This document shows, piece by piece, positions 19,080 to 27,039 of a stretch of 36,039 nucleotides of DNA. Source of the DNA: Candidatus Methylomirabilota bacterium. GTDB lineage: Bacteria; Methylomirabilota; Methylomirabilia; Methylomirabilales; CSP1-5. The notes beneath the pieces were generated by a model. That model ran no database searches and was not told the DNA's origin. It saw nothing but the letters and a program-made list of their open reading frames with translations. Where the stretch lies: assembly GCA_027293415.1 (NCBI GenBank), contig JAPUFX010000163.1:1-36039 (forward strand). Reading direction: 5' to 3'. Every line of letters starts with the position of its first letter. The stretch's first letter is position 1. The position numbers and the translations under genes are program-made.

Positions 19080-20094
19080 GGTGCAGTCCCTTCAGAGGTT
19101 CCACCCGGATTACTTCCTCCAGCGCTTTACCTCAGAGCCCCTCAGTTTTCAGCCCGGACAGTTCGTCATGGTGAAACCCTCGGGATCGCTCGACCCCTTT
19201 CTGCCAAGGGCCTACAGCATCCTGAGGGTCCGGCGCCCGAGCGGCAGAAAAAGCGGGCACATGGTGGAGATCTTGTACAAAGAGATGGGGAAGGGATCCA
19301 CCGCCCTCTCCCGCCTTAAGCCGAGAGATCGGGTGGACCTCCTGGGCCCATTGGGGAATGGCTACCACGTGCCGCCGAGCCTCACCACGGCCCTGCTGGT
19401 CGGCGGAGGCATCGGGGTCCCTCCGGTGGTGGCCCTCGCCGAGCGCCTTGCAGGTTCGGGGTTCAGAGTTGAGGGTTCAGGAGATGGAAAGACTGGTCGG
19501 GCGGCATCGGCCAAAGGACTTCGGCGAGCTCCCTTCGGGTCTGAGCCTCAGGGTCGAAGACAGTCGAGCCGTCGTCGGCCAAAGGGCTTCGGCGAGACCT
19601 CGGCGAGATCGGTCGAGCCGCTCAGTCGAGCCGTCGTCGGTCGTCGGAATCTGGTGGCCTTCGTCGGAGGCAAGACCTCTGACGATGTCCTTTGTCTCAC
19701 CGATCTTAGAAAGGCAGGGGCAAAGGTCCATGTCGCCACAGAAGATGGCAGCGTCGGCCGCCGGGGGCTCGTGGTCGATCTTCTGGAAGCGCATCTCCGA
19801 TCACAGACCAGCCGAGAAGGATCGACGATCTATGCCTGCGGTCCGCACGCGATGCTCCATGCCGTCGCTCAGATGGCCGAGCGATTCCAGGTCCCCTGCC
19901 AGGTCTCTTTGGAGGCCGACATGGCTTGTGGCTTTGGGGCCTGCATGGGTTGCGTCATCCCGGTGAAGCAGTCAGCAATCAGCAATCAGCAGTCAGCGGA
20001 AATCGGACCGGTGGCGGACAGCGGACAGCGGACAGCTTACAAGCTCTGTTGTAAGGACGGGCCGGCCTTCGACGCCCGGGAGATTGCCTGGTGA
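19066..20094 (+). CDS. pyrK: dihydroorotate dehydrogenase B electron-transfer subunit
   Basis: FAD and [2Fe-2S] protein that passes electrons from PyrD to NAD+. It has the ferredoxin-reductase fold: FMVKPSG, RAYSILR (FAD), GNGYHVP and [16 protein letters not shown] (NAD), then [10 protein letters not shown] plus a last cysteine in LCCKDGPAF for the cluster. At 342 residues it is about 70-90 longer than usual. Two in-frame repeat tracts explain this: residues about 129-195 (19452-19650), between the NAD-binding glycine loop and the next strand, and residues about 301-324 (19969-20037), between the third and fourth cluster cysteines. GTG 19066 or 19069 within carB is the start. pyrD overlaps its stop by GTGA. 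Confidence 0.93.
   Translation: MVQAEVQSLQRFHPDYFLQRFTSEPLSFQPGQFVMVKPSGSLDPFLPRAYSILRVRRPSGRKSGHMVEILYKEMGKGSTALSRLKPRDRVDLLGPLGNGYHVPPSLTTALLVGGGIGVPPVVALAERLAGSGFRVEGSGDGKTGRAASAKGLRRAPFGSEPQGRRQSSRRRPKGFGETSARSVEPLSRAVVGRRNLVAFVGGKTSDDVLCLTDLRKAGAKVHVATEDGSVGRRGLVVDLLEAHLRSQTSREGSTIYACGPHAMLHAVAQMAERFQVPCQVSLEADMACGFGACMGCVIPVKQSAISNQQSAEIGPVADSGQRTAYKLCCKDGPAFDAREIAW
19452..19650 (+). repeat. in-frame repeat tract inside pyrK (first)
   Basis: Starts with gttcggg-gttcaga-gttgagg-gttcagg and continues with multiple copies of tcggcgag, gtcgagccg and cgtcgtcgg-type text. It encodes Gly/Arg/Ser-rich residues that the PyrK family lacks, with no stop codon or net frame change over about 200 bases. 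Confidence 0.75.
19969..20037 (+). repeat. in-frame repeat tract inside pyrK (second)
   Basis: Perfect or near-perfect heptamers: cagtcag-caatcag-caatcag-cagtcag followed by cggacag-cggacag-cggacag. The tract is translated as Gln/Ser/Ile-rich residues between two Fe-S ligand cysteines. Confidence 0.85.
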
Positions 20095-21140
20095 AGAAGC
20101 GCTCAGGGTTCAGAGTTCAGGGTTCAGAGAAAGACCGTTCGCGGTCCACAGTGCACGGGTCACGCAAAGGACGGAGTCGTCGCCGGTCATCGGTCCTCGG
20201 TCCTCGGTCACCGGAGAAGCGTCCAAACATGGGCGTCGAGATTGCCGGAATCCCGTTGAAAAACCCGGTGATGACCGCCTCCGGAACCTTCGGGTACGGG
20301 GACGAGTTCACCCCCTTCTTTGATCTCAATGCCCTTGGTGCCATCATTGTCAAGACGGTGACGATGCATCCGCGACCGGGCAACGCACCTCCCAGGATCG
20401 CCGAGACCCCGGGAGGGATGCTCAACTCCATCGGGCTGCAGAACGTCGGGATCGACCTCTTTCTCAAGCAAAAGCTCCCGTTCCTCCGAACGTTGGCCAC
20501 CCCGCTCCTGGTCAACATTGCCGGAAAGTCAGTAGAAGAGTTCGCCGATCTGGCCAAGCGTCTCTCTGACGCCGAGGGAGTGGCCGGGATCGAACTCAAC
20601 ATCTCCTGCCCCAACGTAGCCGGGGGGCTCGATTTTGGCACCGACCCGCGTCTCGCCTACGAGGTGGTGCGGTCGGTCCGGCAAGCCACTCCCCTTCCGA
20701 TAATCCCCAAGCTTTCCCCGAATGTAACCGATGTCACCGTGATTGCCCGAGCGGCCGCCGACGCGGGGGCCCATGCCCTCTCGCTCATTAACACCATCGT
20801 CGGCATGGTCATTGACCTCCGCAGCCGCCGGCCAAAACTCCCCGGAGCCACCGGTGGTCTCTCCGGCCCGGCCATCCGTCCAATCGCTGTACGGATGGTC
20901 TGGGAGGTGGCCCAAGAGGTGAAAATCCCCGTCATCGGTATCGGGGGGATCATGACCGGTCATGATGCAGTGGAGTTCCTTCTCGCCGGGGCCACTGCGG
21001 TCCAGGTGGGGACCGCCAATTTCCTCGATCCGTTGGCCCCAATGAAGGTCCTGGCCGACATCGAGGCCTACCTGATCCGCCACAAGTTCGCTGCCGTCAC
21101 CCAGCTGATCGGGGCCGCTATTCCCTCCGAGGCGCGTTAG
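20091..21140 (+). CDS. pyrD: dihydroorotate dehydrogenase B catalytic subunit
   Basis: Class 1B FMN enzyme that oxidises dihydroorotate to orotate with PyrK. Motifs: NPVMTASGTFGYG, GGMLNSIGLQN, LNISCPN (with the active-site cysteine of class 1B), KLSPNVTD, GIGGIMTG and VQVGTANF. The true catalytic domain begins at MGVEIAGIPLKNPV (20229). However, the GTG at 20091 overlaps the pyrK stop as GTGA and has GGGAG eight bases upstream, the expected coupled start. The 46 residues between are encoded by heptamer repeats (20098-20222) and are basic, Arg/Ser-rich and unlike the family. If translated, PyrD carries a repeat-born N-terminal extension; if not, initiation is at 20229 with poor signals. Confidence 0.94.
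   Translation: MKKRSGFRVQGSEKDRSRSTVHGSRKGRSRRRSSVLGPRSPEKRPNMGVEIAGIPLKNPVMTASGTFGYGDEFTPFFDLNALGAIIVKTVTMHPRPGNAPPRIAETPGGMLNSIGLQNVGIDLFLKQKLPFLRTLATPLLVNIAGKSVEEFADLAKRLSDAEGVAGIELNISCPNVAGGLDFGTDPRLAYEVVRSVRQATPLPIIPKLSPNVTDVTVIARAAADAGAHALSLINTIVGMVIDLRSRRPKLPGATGGLSGPAIRPIAVRMVWEVAQEVKIPVIGIGGIMTGHDAVEFLLAGATAVQVGTANFLDPLAPMKVLADIEAYLIRHKFAAVTQLIGAAIPSEAR
20098..20222 (+). repeat. heptamer repeats at the pyrD 5' end
   Basis: Units of gttcaga-gttcagg-gttcaga (about 20106-20128), then cgggtca and tcatcgg-tcctcgg-tcctcgg-tcaccgg (20180-20210). The phase stays open in the pyrD frame throughout. Confidence 0.8.
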
Positions 21141-21164
21141 TCCGCCTGGGGCCGAAGCCCGATT

Positions 21165-21275
21165 GGTGTCCAAGGTTCACAGTCCGAGGTGCGAGGTTAC
21201 TTAGAACAGACAGACCAAGGGCTTGAACGATGTCATCGGAGCTTGGACACCGGACTTCGGACATGGGACAGAGGG
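21165..21275. repeat. weak heptamer-like repeats after pyrD
   Basis: The spacer contains gttcaca, gtccgaggtgcgaggt, tcatcgg and ggacaccggacttcggacat units, less regular than those inside the operon. They lie between the convergent 3' ends of pyrD and the uppS-like pseudogene. No clear terminator was found for either. Confidence 0.5.
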
Positions 21276-21278
21276 GGC

Positions 21279-22063
21279 TTACGTGCCGAAGCGACGCTTC
21301 CGTTGCTGATAACTCCAGATGGCCCGGAGCATATCGATCTTCCGGAAGGCGGGCCAGTAGGCGTCACAAAAATAGAACTCGCTATAGGCGCTCTGCCACA
21401 GGAGAAAGTCGGAGAGGCGGACCTCGCCACTCGTTCGGATGATGAGGTCCGGATCGGGAAGATCATACGTATACAGATACTTTCCAATCTCTTCGGGTGT
21501 GATCTCTTCCGCCACCTGCTCAAGGGCGGCTCCCCGCCGGACTCGATCTCTCAGGAGCAGCTTCACCGCATCGGCAATTTCTTGCCTCCCCCCATACCCG
21601 ACGGCGATATTGAGGAAGAAGTTATTGTACGTGTGGGTGGCCTCCTCCGCTCGGTCGATGGCCGCTTGCAGGGATGCGGGTAAGAGTTCCATCTGCCCGA
21701 CCGCCCGGATCCGGACCCCTTTCTCGTGGATCTTTGGGGCCACCGCTACGGCTCGCATCTTTGACTCCATAAGATTCAGGAGGCGCGTGAGCTCGCCGTG
21801 AGGGCGGGAGAGGTTTTCCGTGGAGAGGACATAGATAGTAATAATCCAGATGTGTAGCTCACCCAGCCAGTCCAAGACCTACCCGAGCTTGTCCGCCCCC
21901 AGCCGGTGCCCCTCGAGTGGATCGGCGAGGCCGAGTTCCAGCGCGTATGTCGGTTGCCATCCAGGATGAGGCCGATGTGCCGGGGCAACACCCTTCGCTG
22001 GACCTCCCGGAGAATTCGGCGCTCGTAGAACCGGTAGAGAAGAGAAATTGGATCAAACATCAT
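21279..22063 (-). pseudogene. uppS: isoprenyl (undecaprenyl) diphosphate synthase-like gene with frameshift and amber stop
   Basis: Cis-prenyltransferases build the C55 lipid carrier for cell-wall synthesis. The N-terminal part reads RHIGLILDGNR with the catalytic aspartate; the C-terminal part has TIYVLSTENLSRP, FLNIAVGYGGRQEI, PDLIIRTSGEVRLSDFLLWQ and EFYFCDAYWPAFRK. Between them the frame shifts at about 21948 (one base missing) and a TAG at 21879-21881 interrupts the new frame where family members continue DWLGELHIW. Without these two lesions the product would be about 260 residues, normal length. The start is one of two ATGs (22063, 22060), close behind the thioredoxin gene. Either a true pseudogene with another copy elsewhere, or sequence errors. 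Confidence 0.8.
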
Positions 22064-22089
22064 CGGCAAGTCGATATCTTACCGGCGGA

Positions 22090-22659
22090 TCATTTGTTGT
22101 CCGAGAGTTGCTCAAGCACCGCGGTCAATTCATCGAGGTGCATTCTTCCCCGGACCAAGGCAGCAACGTTTCCATCCGGGTAAACGATAAAAGTGATCGG
22201 CGTCGCGTCCACACGGTAAAGCGTGGTAATGCGACTCCCCTTATCATGCCCCACCGCATAGGGGACCTTTCGATCCTCTGCAAATTTCCGAGCGTTCCCC
22301 TCATTGTCCCAAGGAACATTGACCCCAAGGAACCTTGCTCCCCGGTCCTTGAACATCTCGTAAGCCTTAATCAGAACGGGAGACTCCCGCTGGCAGGCTG
22401 GTCACGCGGAGTGCCAGAAGTTCAAAACCACGACCTTCCCCCGGAAGTCTTTGAGTTCGACTTTTTCGCCCGAGAAAAGGGTCAGACTGAAATCGGGGGC
22501 TGGTTTATCTACCATTTTCACAAGACCGGGAGGCAGCCGCACAGGACCGGAAGGAGATTGTGCCAGGGCAACCGGGACTCCCACCCACAAGAGGCCTGCC
22601 ACGATCAGACATGATACGAGGGACCTTCCCACGCCCACACCGCCTCTGATGTTTTTCAT
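22090..22659 (-). CDS. TlpA-like thioredoxin, probable selenoprotein (UGA at residue 86)
   Basis: Secreted or membrane-anchored thiol-disulfide oxidoreductase. It has an N-terminal signal peptide (VSCLIVAGLLWVGVPVALAQ), the AlkC/TSA-Redoxin pattern KPAPDFSLTLFSGEKVELKDFRGKVVVLNFW, and then HSA-TGA-PAC. The TGA (22402-22404) sits where the first cysteine of the CxxC redox motif belongs, so the site would be Sec-Pro-Ala-Cys. The frame continues with QRESPVLIKAYEMFKDRGARF, the cis-proline motif ATPITF and GNVAALVRGRM, a complete thioredoxin fold of 189 residues. A perfect hairpin with a G at the start of its three-base loop lies 18 bases after the TGA. The ATG 22659 has GGAGG seven bases upstream. 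The downstream half has no plausible independent start. It is followed 27 bases later by the uppS-like gene. Confidence 0.85.
22377..22389 (-). promoter_or_regulatory. SECIS-like hairpin of the thioredoxin gene
   Basis: On the minus strand CGGGA and TCCCG pair perfectly around the loop GTC. The loop's first base is G and lies 18 bases after the TGA, within the 16-37 base range of bacterial SECIS elements with a G in the first two loop positions. The stem can be extended by G-U and A-U pairs. Confidence 0.75.
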
Positions 22660-22750
22660 CGGTTCCTCCCCTCACTCCTTGGATTCCAGGTGGGGGAGGG
22701 TACCATGGAACCCCCCGTACGACAACGAAAATTAGATTGCGGGTTTCGGC

Positions 22751-22779
22751 TTGACACACTAACTCCTTCCCGCTATAGG
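22751..22779 (+). promoter_or_regulatory. promoter of the aminotransferase-serA unit
   Basis: TTGACA (22751-22756), a 17-bp spacer and TATAGG (22774-22779), followed by the repeated text tatagaggtatagtgg, which offers further -10-like boxes. It implies an untranslated leader of about 190 bases. Confidence 0.65.
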
Positions 22780-22785
22780 TATAGA

Positions 22786-22981
22786 GGTATAGTGGTATTT
22801 CGTGATCGGGGTCGGACCGCTTGAAAGCCAAGAGGCGGACCCCGGGTGTGATTATCATGTCAGAGAAGCCTCCAAATCGAAAGCACCTTCATTTCCCCGT
22901 ATCGGGGTGAGGTACCCCTTCCCCCGGGCACTTTCCAGGTTTATTCCCCCCGCTCACACCCCCTTTTCAGGAGAGGCCTGA
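22786..22981 (+). other. long structured leader of the aminotransferase gene
   Basis: The transcribed, non-coding leader contains a strong hairpin: GGGGTC and GACCCC arms with further pairs inside (about 22808-22842). Later two alternative stems compete: CCCCG/CGGGG around 22898-22910 and GGGGT/ACCCC around 22906-22920. No T-run terminator is visible. It matches no riboswitch class I can name. The rest of the gap from 22660 holds only the two divergent upstream regions. Confidence 0.4.
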
Positions 22982-24124
22982 ATGAAAAAACCGCATCTTT
23001 TTGCCCCCGGCCCGACACCCGTCCTTCCCGACGCCGTGTTGGCGATGGCCCGTCCCATTCCCCACCATCGGGCTCCGGAGTTTGAAGCTCTCCTTGCCGA
23101 AGTGCGGGAAGGCCTCAAGCACCTGTTCCAGACGACAGAGGAGGTCCTCCTCTTCGCCGCGACGGGGACCGGAGGGATGGAGGCGGCGGTGGCAAACACG
23201 CTGTCGCCAGGCGACACGGCGCTGGTCATCCGAGGAGGGAAGTTTGGCGAGCGATGGGGAGAGATTTGTCAGGCCTACGCCATCAACTTCACCCCGATTG
23301 ACATTCCTTACGGGAAAGCGGTAGATCCGGGCCTCGTCGCCGCCGCGCTCGAGAAGGACCCCAAGATTTCTGCCGTGTTCAGCACCCATAGCGAAACCTC
23401 GACGGGTGTCCTCCACGACATCCAGGCCATCGCCCAGATCGTCCGAAAGACCCCCACCGTCTTGGTGGTCGATGCGATTAGCAGCCTGGGGGTGGTGGAC
23501 CTTCCGATGGATGCTTGGGGTGCGGACGTCGTGGTCGCCGGTTCCCAGAAGGCCCTCATGCTGCCTCCCGGCCTTACCCTGGTGGGGGTAAGCCGAAAGG
23601 CGTGGGACGTGGTGGAGCGGTCTCGACTCCCCAAGTACTATTTTGACTTCCGCGCAGAGCGGAAGACCCTGGTCAAAAACCAAGCCCACTTTACTCCGGC
23701 CATCTCGTTGGTCATCGGGCTTCAGGAGACCCTCAGGATGATCCGGAGCGAAGGGCTTCAAGACGTCTTTCGCCGACACGAGCGACTCGCGGCCGCCATG
23801 CGCGCGGGGGTCACGGCCCTTGGCCTGGAACTCTTTGCGGAACGACCGAGCCCGGCGGTGACCGCCATCAAGGCCCCGCAAGGCATCGATGGTACAGCGA
23901 TCGTGAAGACGCTCCGCGAGAAGCATGGGGTGACCATCGCCGGAGGTCAGGGATCGATGAAGGGAAAAATCTTTCGATTGGCCACCATGGGGTACGCCGA
24001 CACCTCCGATGTGGTCGTCGCGCTCTCCGCGCTGGAACTCACGCTTTCGGAGCTGGGGTACCCGAGCAAACCGGGCGAGGGAATCCGGGCTGCCCAGGAA
24101 GTCCTCAGGCATTCGGAAGGATAA
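22982..24124 (+). CDS. class V aminotransferase (serine-pyruvate / alanine-glyoxylate type)
   Basis: PLP-dependent enzyme of 380 residues. Key features: LFAPGPTPVLP at the N-terminus, FAATGTGGMEAAVANTL, STHSETSTGV, VVDAISSLG (Asp164 contacts the PLP nitrogen) and AGSQKALMLPPGL (Lys190 forms the Schiff base). The family includes alanine-glyoxylate and serine-pyruvate aminotransferases. Lying 37 bases before serA and cotranscribed, it most likely acts as the phosphoserine or serine transaminase in serine synthesis, as proposed for class V enzymes in organisms without classical SerC; this is inference. GGAGAGG lies just before the ATG. A structured leader and a clear promoter precede it. Confidence 0.92.
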   Translation: MKKPHLFAPGPTPVLPDAVLAMARPIPHHRAPEFEALLAEVREGLKHLFQTTEEVLLFAATGTGGMEAAVANTLSPGDTALVIRGGKFGERWGEICQAYAINFTPIDIPYGKAVDPGLVAAALEKDPKISAVFSTHSETSTGVLHDIQAIAQIVRKTPTVLVVDAISSLGVVDLPMDAWGADVVVAGSQKALMLPPGLTLVGVSRKAWDVVERSRLPKYYFDFRAERKTLVKNQAHFTPAISLVIGLQETLRMIRSEGLQDVFRRHERLAAAMRAGVTALGLELFAERPSPAVTAIKAPQGIDGTAIVKTLREKHGVTIAGGQGSMKGKIFRLATMGYADTSDVVVALSALELTLSELGYPSKPGEGIRAAQEVLRHSEG

Positions 24125-24161
24125 AGATAGGGAGAATATAGACAACATCATGGAGAGACCG

Positions 24162-25742
24162 ATGCGAGTTTTGGTCACCGATGATCTGTCTCCGCGAGGC
24201 GTCGAGGTACTCCGGCAGATTCCGGACATTCAGGTAGACGTCAGACCAAAGACGAAACCTGAAGACCTTGTCCAGATCATCGAGCAATACGACGCCCTGA
24301 TCGTCCGAAGCGCCACAAAGGTGACCGCCGATGCGATTCAGGCAGGGAAGCAACTCAAAGTGATTGGCCGGGCGGGAGTTGGGGTAGATAACGTCGATGT
24401 GGAGGTGGCGACCGCCCAGGGGATCGTTGTGATGAACACCCCCACGGGCAACACCATCACCACTGCCGAGCACACCATGTCCCTCCTCTTGGCCCTCGCT
24501 AAGAATGTTCCCCAGGCAGTGGACTCCCTGAAGGGGGGACAGTGGGCGAAGGGAAAGTTTCTGAACATTGAGCTCTACAACAAGACCTTGGGAATCATCG
24601 GACTTGGGCGAATCGGTTCCGAGGTTGCCAAACGGGCCAAGGGCTTTGCCATGCGTGTCATTGCCTACGATCCCTTCATCTCGGCCGAGGTGGCCAGCCG
24701 CATCGGCGTGGAACTGACCGACCCGGAAGAGGTTTACCGGCAAGCGGACTTCATCACCCTCCACGTGCCTTTCGGCCCTGACACCTCTCACATGATTAAC
24801 CGCGAGACCATCAGCCAGATGAAACCGGGCGTGCGAATCGTGAATTGCGCCCGGGGGGGTATCGTGGAAGAGAAGGCCCTCTACGACGCCATGGTGACCG
24901 GACACGTGGCGGGCGCTGCCTTTGATGTGTTTGAGGATGAGCCCGCTACGACCAGTCCGTTGCTTTCCCTGGAGAACTTCATCGGCACCCCCCACCTGGG
25001 CGCTGCAACCGCTGAAGCCCAGGAAAACGTCGCCGTCGCCATTGCCCAACAGGTGGCGGACTATCTCACCCGGGGGATCATTCTGAACTCGGTGAACACG
25101 CCGTCAATCGAGCCAGAACTCTTAGCCAAGATTCAGCCGTATCTCACGTTAGCGGAAAAACTCGGGCGGCTCGACTCGCAGCTCGCCGAGGGTCGGTTCC
25201 AGGAGATCCGTATTGACTACACCGGGGAGGTGGCGAGCTACGACACCTCGCCTCTGACGGCGGTGGTGGTGAAGGGGGTGCTTGACTCTATCACTTCTGG
25301 GGCCATCAACATGGTTAATGCTCTCCCCTTCGCTCGACAGCGGGGGATCCGCGTGGTGGAGTCAAAAAGCAGCCAGGAAGAGGACTACACCAGCCTCATC
25401 TCCGTCGTCATCCAGACCGACCGAGGACAATGCGTCGTCGCCGGAACTTTGTTCAGCCGGCGGGAACCCCGTGTGGTGAGGATTGATGAGTTCTCCCTCG
25501 AGGCTGTACCGGAAGGACACCTGCTCGTCTTCTCCAACCTGGATGTCCCGGGCGTGATCGGGAAGATTGGCACCCTCCTCGGTCAAAACGGGGTCAACAT
25601 CGCCGGCATGAACCTAGGCCGAGAGAAGCCGGGCGGCCAAGCGCTTTCCGTCGTCAACGTGGACAGCCCGATTCCAACGCCCGTCCTCGATGAAATCCGG
25701 CGGATGCCCAACATCGTCTATGCCAAGGTGGTAAAGGTCTGA
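24162..25742 (+). CDS. serA: D-3-phosphoglycerate dehydrogenase, long form
   Basis: Oxidises 3-phosphoglycerate, the first step of serine synthesis (EC 1.1.1.95). The 526-residue long form has the substrate domain (RVLVTDDLSPRGVEVL), the NAD domain with GLGRIGSEVAKRA, catalytic residues in NCARGGIVEE (Arg), DVFEDEP (Glu) and TPHLGA (His), an intervening allosteric-substrate-binding domain, and a C-terminal ACT domain (HLLVFSNLDVPGVIGKIGTLLGQNGVNIAGM) for serine feedback. ATG 24162 has GGAG six bases upstream, inside the codons following the ATG at 24150, which is less well placed. It follows the aminotransferase gene directly; hisZ begins 1 base after its stop. Confidence 0.97.
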   Translation: MRVLVTDDLSPRGVEVLRQIPDIQVDVRPKTKPEDLVQIIEQYDALIVRSATKVTADAIQAGKQLKVIGRAGVGVDNVDVEVATAQGIVVMNTPTGNTITTAEHTMSLLLALAKNVPQAVDSLKGGQWAKGKFLNIELYNKTLGIIGLGRIGSEVAKRAKGFAMRVIAYDPFISAEVASRIGVELTDPEEVYRQADFITLHVPFGPDTSHMINRETISQMKPGVRIVNCARGGIVEEKALYDAMVTGHVAGAAFDVFEDEPATTSPLLSLENFIGTPHLGAATAEAQENVAVAIAQQVADYLTRGIILNSVNTPSIEPELLAKIQPYLTLAEKLGRLDSQLAEGRFQEIRIDYTGEVASYDTSPLTAVVVKGVLDSITSGAINMVNALPFARQRGIRVVESKSSQEEDYTSLISVVIQTDRGQCVVAGTLFSRREPRVVRIDEFSLEAVPEGHLLVFSNLDVPGVIGKIGTLLGQNGVNIAGMNLGREKPGGQALSVVNVDSPIPTPVLDEIRRMPNIVYAKVVKV

Positions 25743-25743
25743 G

Positions 25744-27039
25744 GTGATCCCCACCGCCATTCCTAAAGGGGTTCGGGGCCTCTCCCCGCCCGAGGCGGCC
25801 CGCCTCAGGTGGGTAGAGAAGACGCTCCTGACTGTTTTTCATCGCTGGGGGTTTCGCGAAATTCTAACCCCCACCTTTGAATACCTAGAGGTCTTCGCCC
25901 ACGGGACGGGGGACGGCGACCAGGGAAAAACCTTCAAGTTCGTGGACCGACAGACCGGTCTCCTCCTGGCACTGCGATCTGATCTGACCCCCCAGGTCGC
26001 ACGGATGGTGGCTGCGACGATGCAACATGACCCTCTCCCCCTTCGCTTGGCCTACTCTGCCTCTGTCTTCCGCCATGAGGAACCCCAGGGAGGACGGCAC
26101 CGGGAGTTCTTTCAGGCCGGGGTAGAGCTCATCGGCCTCGATCGGCCCGAGGCGGATGCCGAGATAATTTCCATGGCAGTCGAGGGATGCCAGGAAGTCG
26201 GGATCCCCCGCTTTCAGATCGACGTCGGACAAGTGGAGTATCTCCGAGGAATGCTAAACGCGCTGAACCCGTCCCCCGAGCTTCGTCGAAAGATCCTCTC
26301 GGCCCTCCGACGGAAGGACGCCGTGGAACTCGAACTCACTTTGAGTCCCCTTCCTGTCGAGGACAAACTGAAAGAGGGGATACTGAACCTGACCACTCTC
26401 TACGGTGGCGAAGCAGTGCTGGAAAAGGCGAAGGCCTGGGCGGTCACAGAGCAGTCCCGACTTGCCCTTGAAAACCTCATACAGGTCTACAAGATCCTCA
26501 AGACATACGGCCTGGCCGAGCACATCATTATTGACCTCGGAGAGACGTACGCTTTTGACTACCACACCGGTGTCGTCTTCCAAGTCTTCACCGAGGGCTT
26601 GGGCTCCCCCATCGGGGGTGGTGGCCGGTACGACAACCTGATTGGCCACTTCGGCTATCCTTGCCCCGCCATCGGATTTGCCTTCGAGATGGAGAAGGTT
26701 CTGGCCGCACTCGAGGTGGAGGGTATCCTTCCGGCAGATCAAGGCCCGGACTTCCTCATAATCGACTTTAATCCGGACAAGCATCAGGCTCTTCACCTGG
26801 CCCAGACCCTGCGGAGTAAGGGCTATGCTGTCGCAAGGGACATCATCCAGCGCGACCAAGCGGGGTCACTTGATTACGCTCGGGTGAATGCAATCCCCCG
26901 AGTAATCATCCTAGGGCTCGAAGGAATTCCCCGGAACGAACTCAATCTGCGCGATCTCATGACGGGGACCGAAACAACCCTCCCCTTTGCAGAGTTTTGC
27001 CAACACGTCAAAGATGGGACTCTCCAATGGCCAACGTGA
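25744..27039 (+). CDS. hisZ: ATP phosphoribosyltransferase regulatory subunit
   Basis: Catalytically inactive histidyl-tRNA synthetase paralogue that forms the ATP-PRT complex with short HisG and carries the histidine feedback site. The 431 residues keep the class II fold (GFREILTPTFEYLEVF, LALRSDLTPQVARM, RLAYSASVFRHEEPQGGRHREFFQAGVELIG), with an alpha-helical insertion and GGGGRYDNLI. A C-terminal segment from about residue 335 looks like the anticodon-binding fold of HisRS (DFLIIDFNPDKHQALHLAQTLR). A true HisRS would keep full histidine A motifs and tRNA-binding elements, so HisZ is favoured because of the loop pattern and the purA neighbour, as seen in other genomes. GTG start, overlapping GAGG. 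The end overlaps purA by 13 bases. Confidence 0.88.
   Translation: MIPTAIPKGVRGLSPPEAARLRWVEKTLLTVFHRWGFREILTPTFEYLEVFAHGTGDGDQGKTFKFVDRQTGLLLALRSDLTPQVARMVAATMQHDPLPLRLAYSASVFRHEEPQGGRHREFFQAGVELIGLDRPEADAEIISMAVEGCQEVGIPRFQIDVGQVEYLRGMLNALNPSPELRRKILSALRRKDAVELELTLSPLPVEDKLKEGILNLTTLYGGEAVLEKAKAWAVTEQSRLALENLIQVYKILKTYGLAEHIIIDLGETYAFDYHTGVVFQVFTEGLGSPIGGGGRYDNLIGHFGYPCPAIGFAFEMEKVLAALEVEGILPADQGPDFLIIDFNPDKHQALHLAQTLRSKGYAVARDIIQRDQAGSLDYARVNAIPRVIILGLEGIPRNELNLRDLMTGTETTLPFAEFCQHVKDGTLQWPT

Noticed and set aside
21879-21881. Amber codon in the uppS-like gene as a recoded residue
   Set aside because: A frameshift lies 70 bases away in the same gene, so damage or sequence error is simpler than amber recoding.
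22090-22356. Separate gene for the C-terminal half of the thioredoxin
   Set aside because: It lacks the first half of the fold and the CxxC; the residues between the TGA and its ATG are conserved thioredoxin sequence.
22786-22860. T-box riboswitch before the aminotransferase gene
   Set aside because: The GGACCGC text resembles the T-box core only weakly, is at the wrong end of the leader, and no terminator follows.
22967-24229. 420-codon minus-strand open frame
   Set aside because: Antisense shadow of the class V aminotransferase gene.
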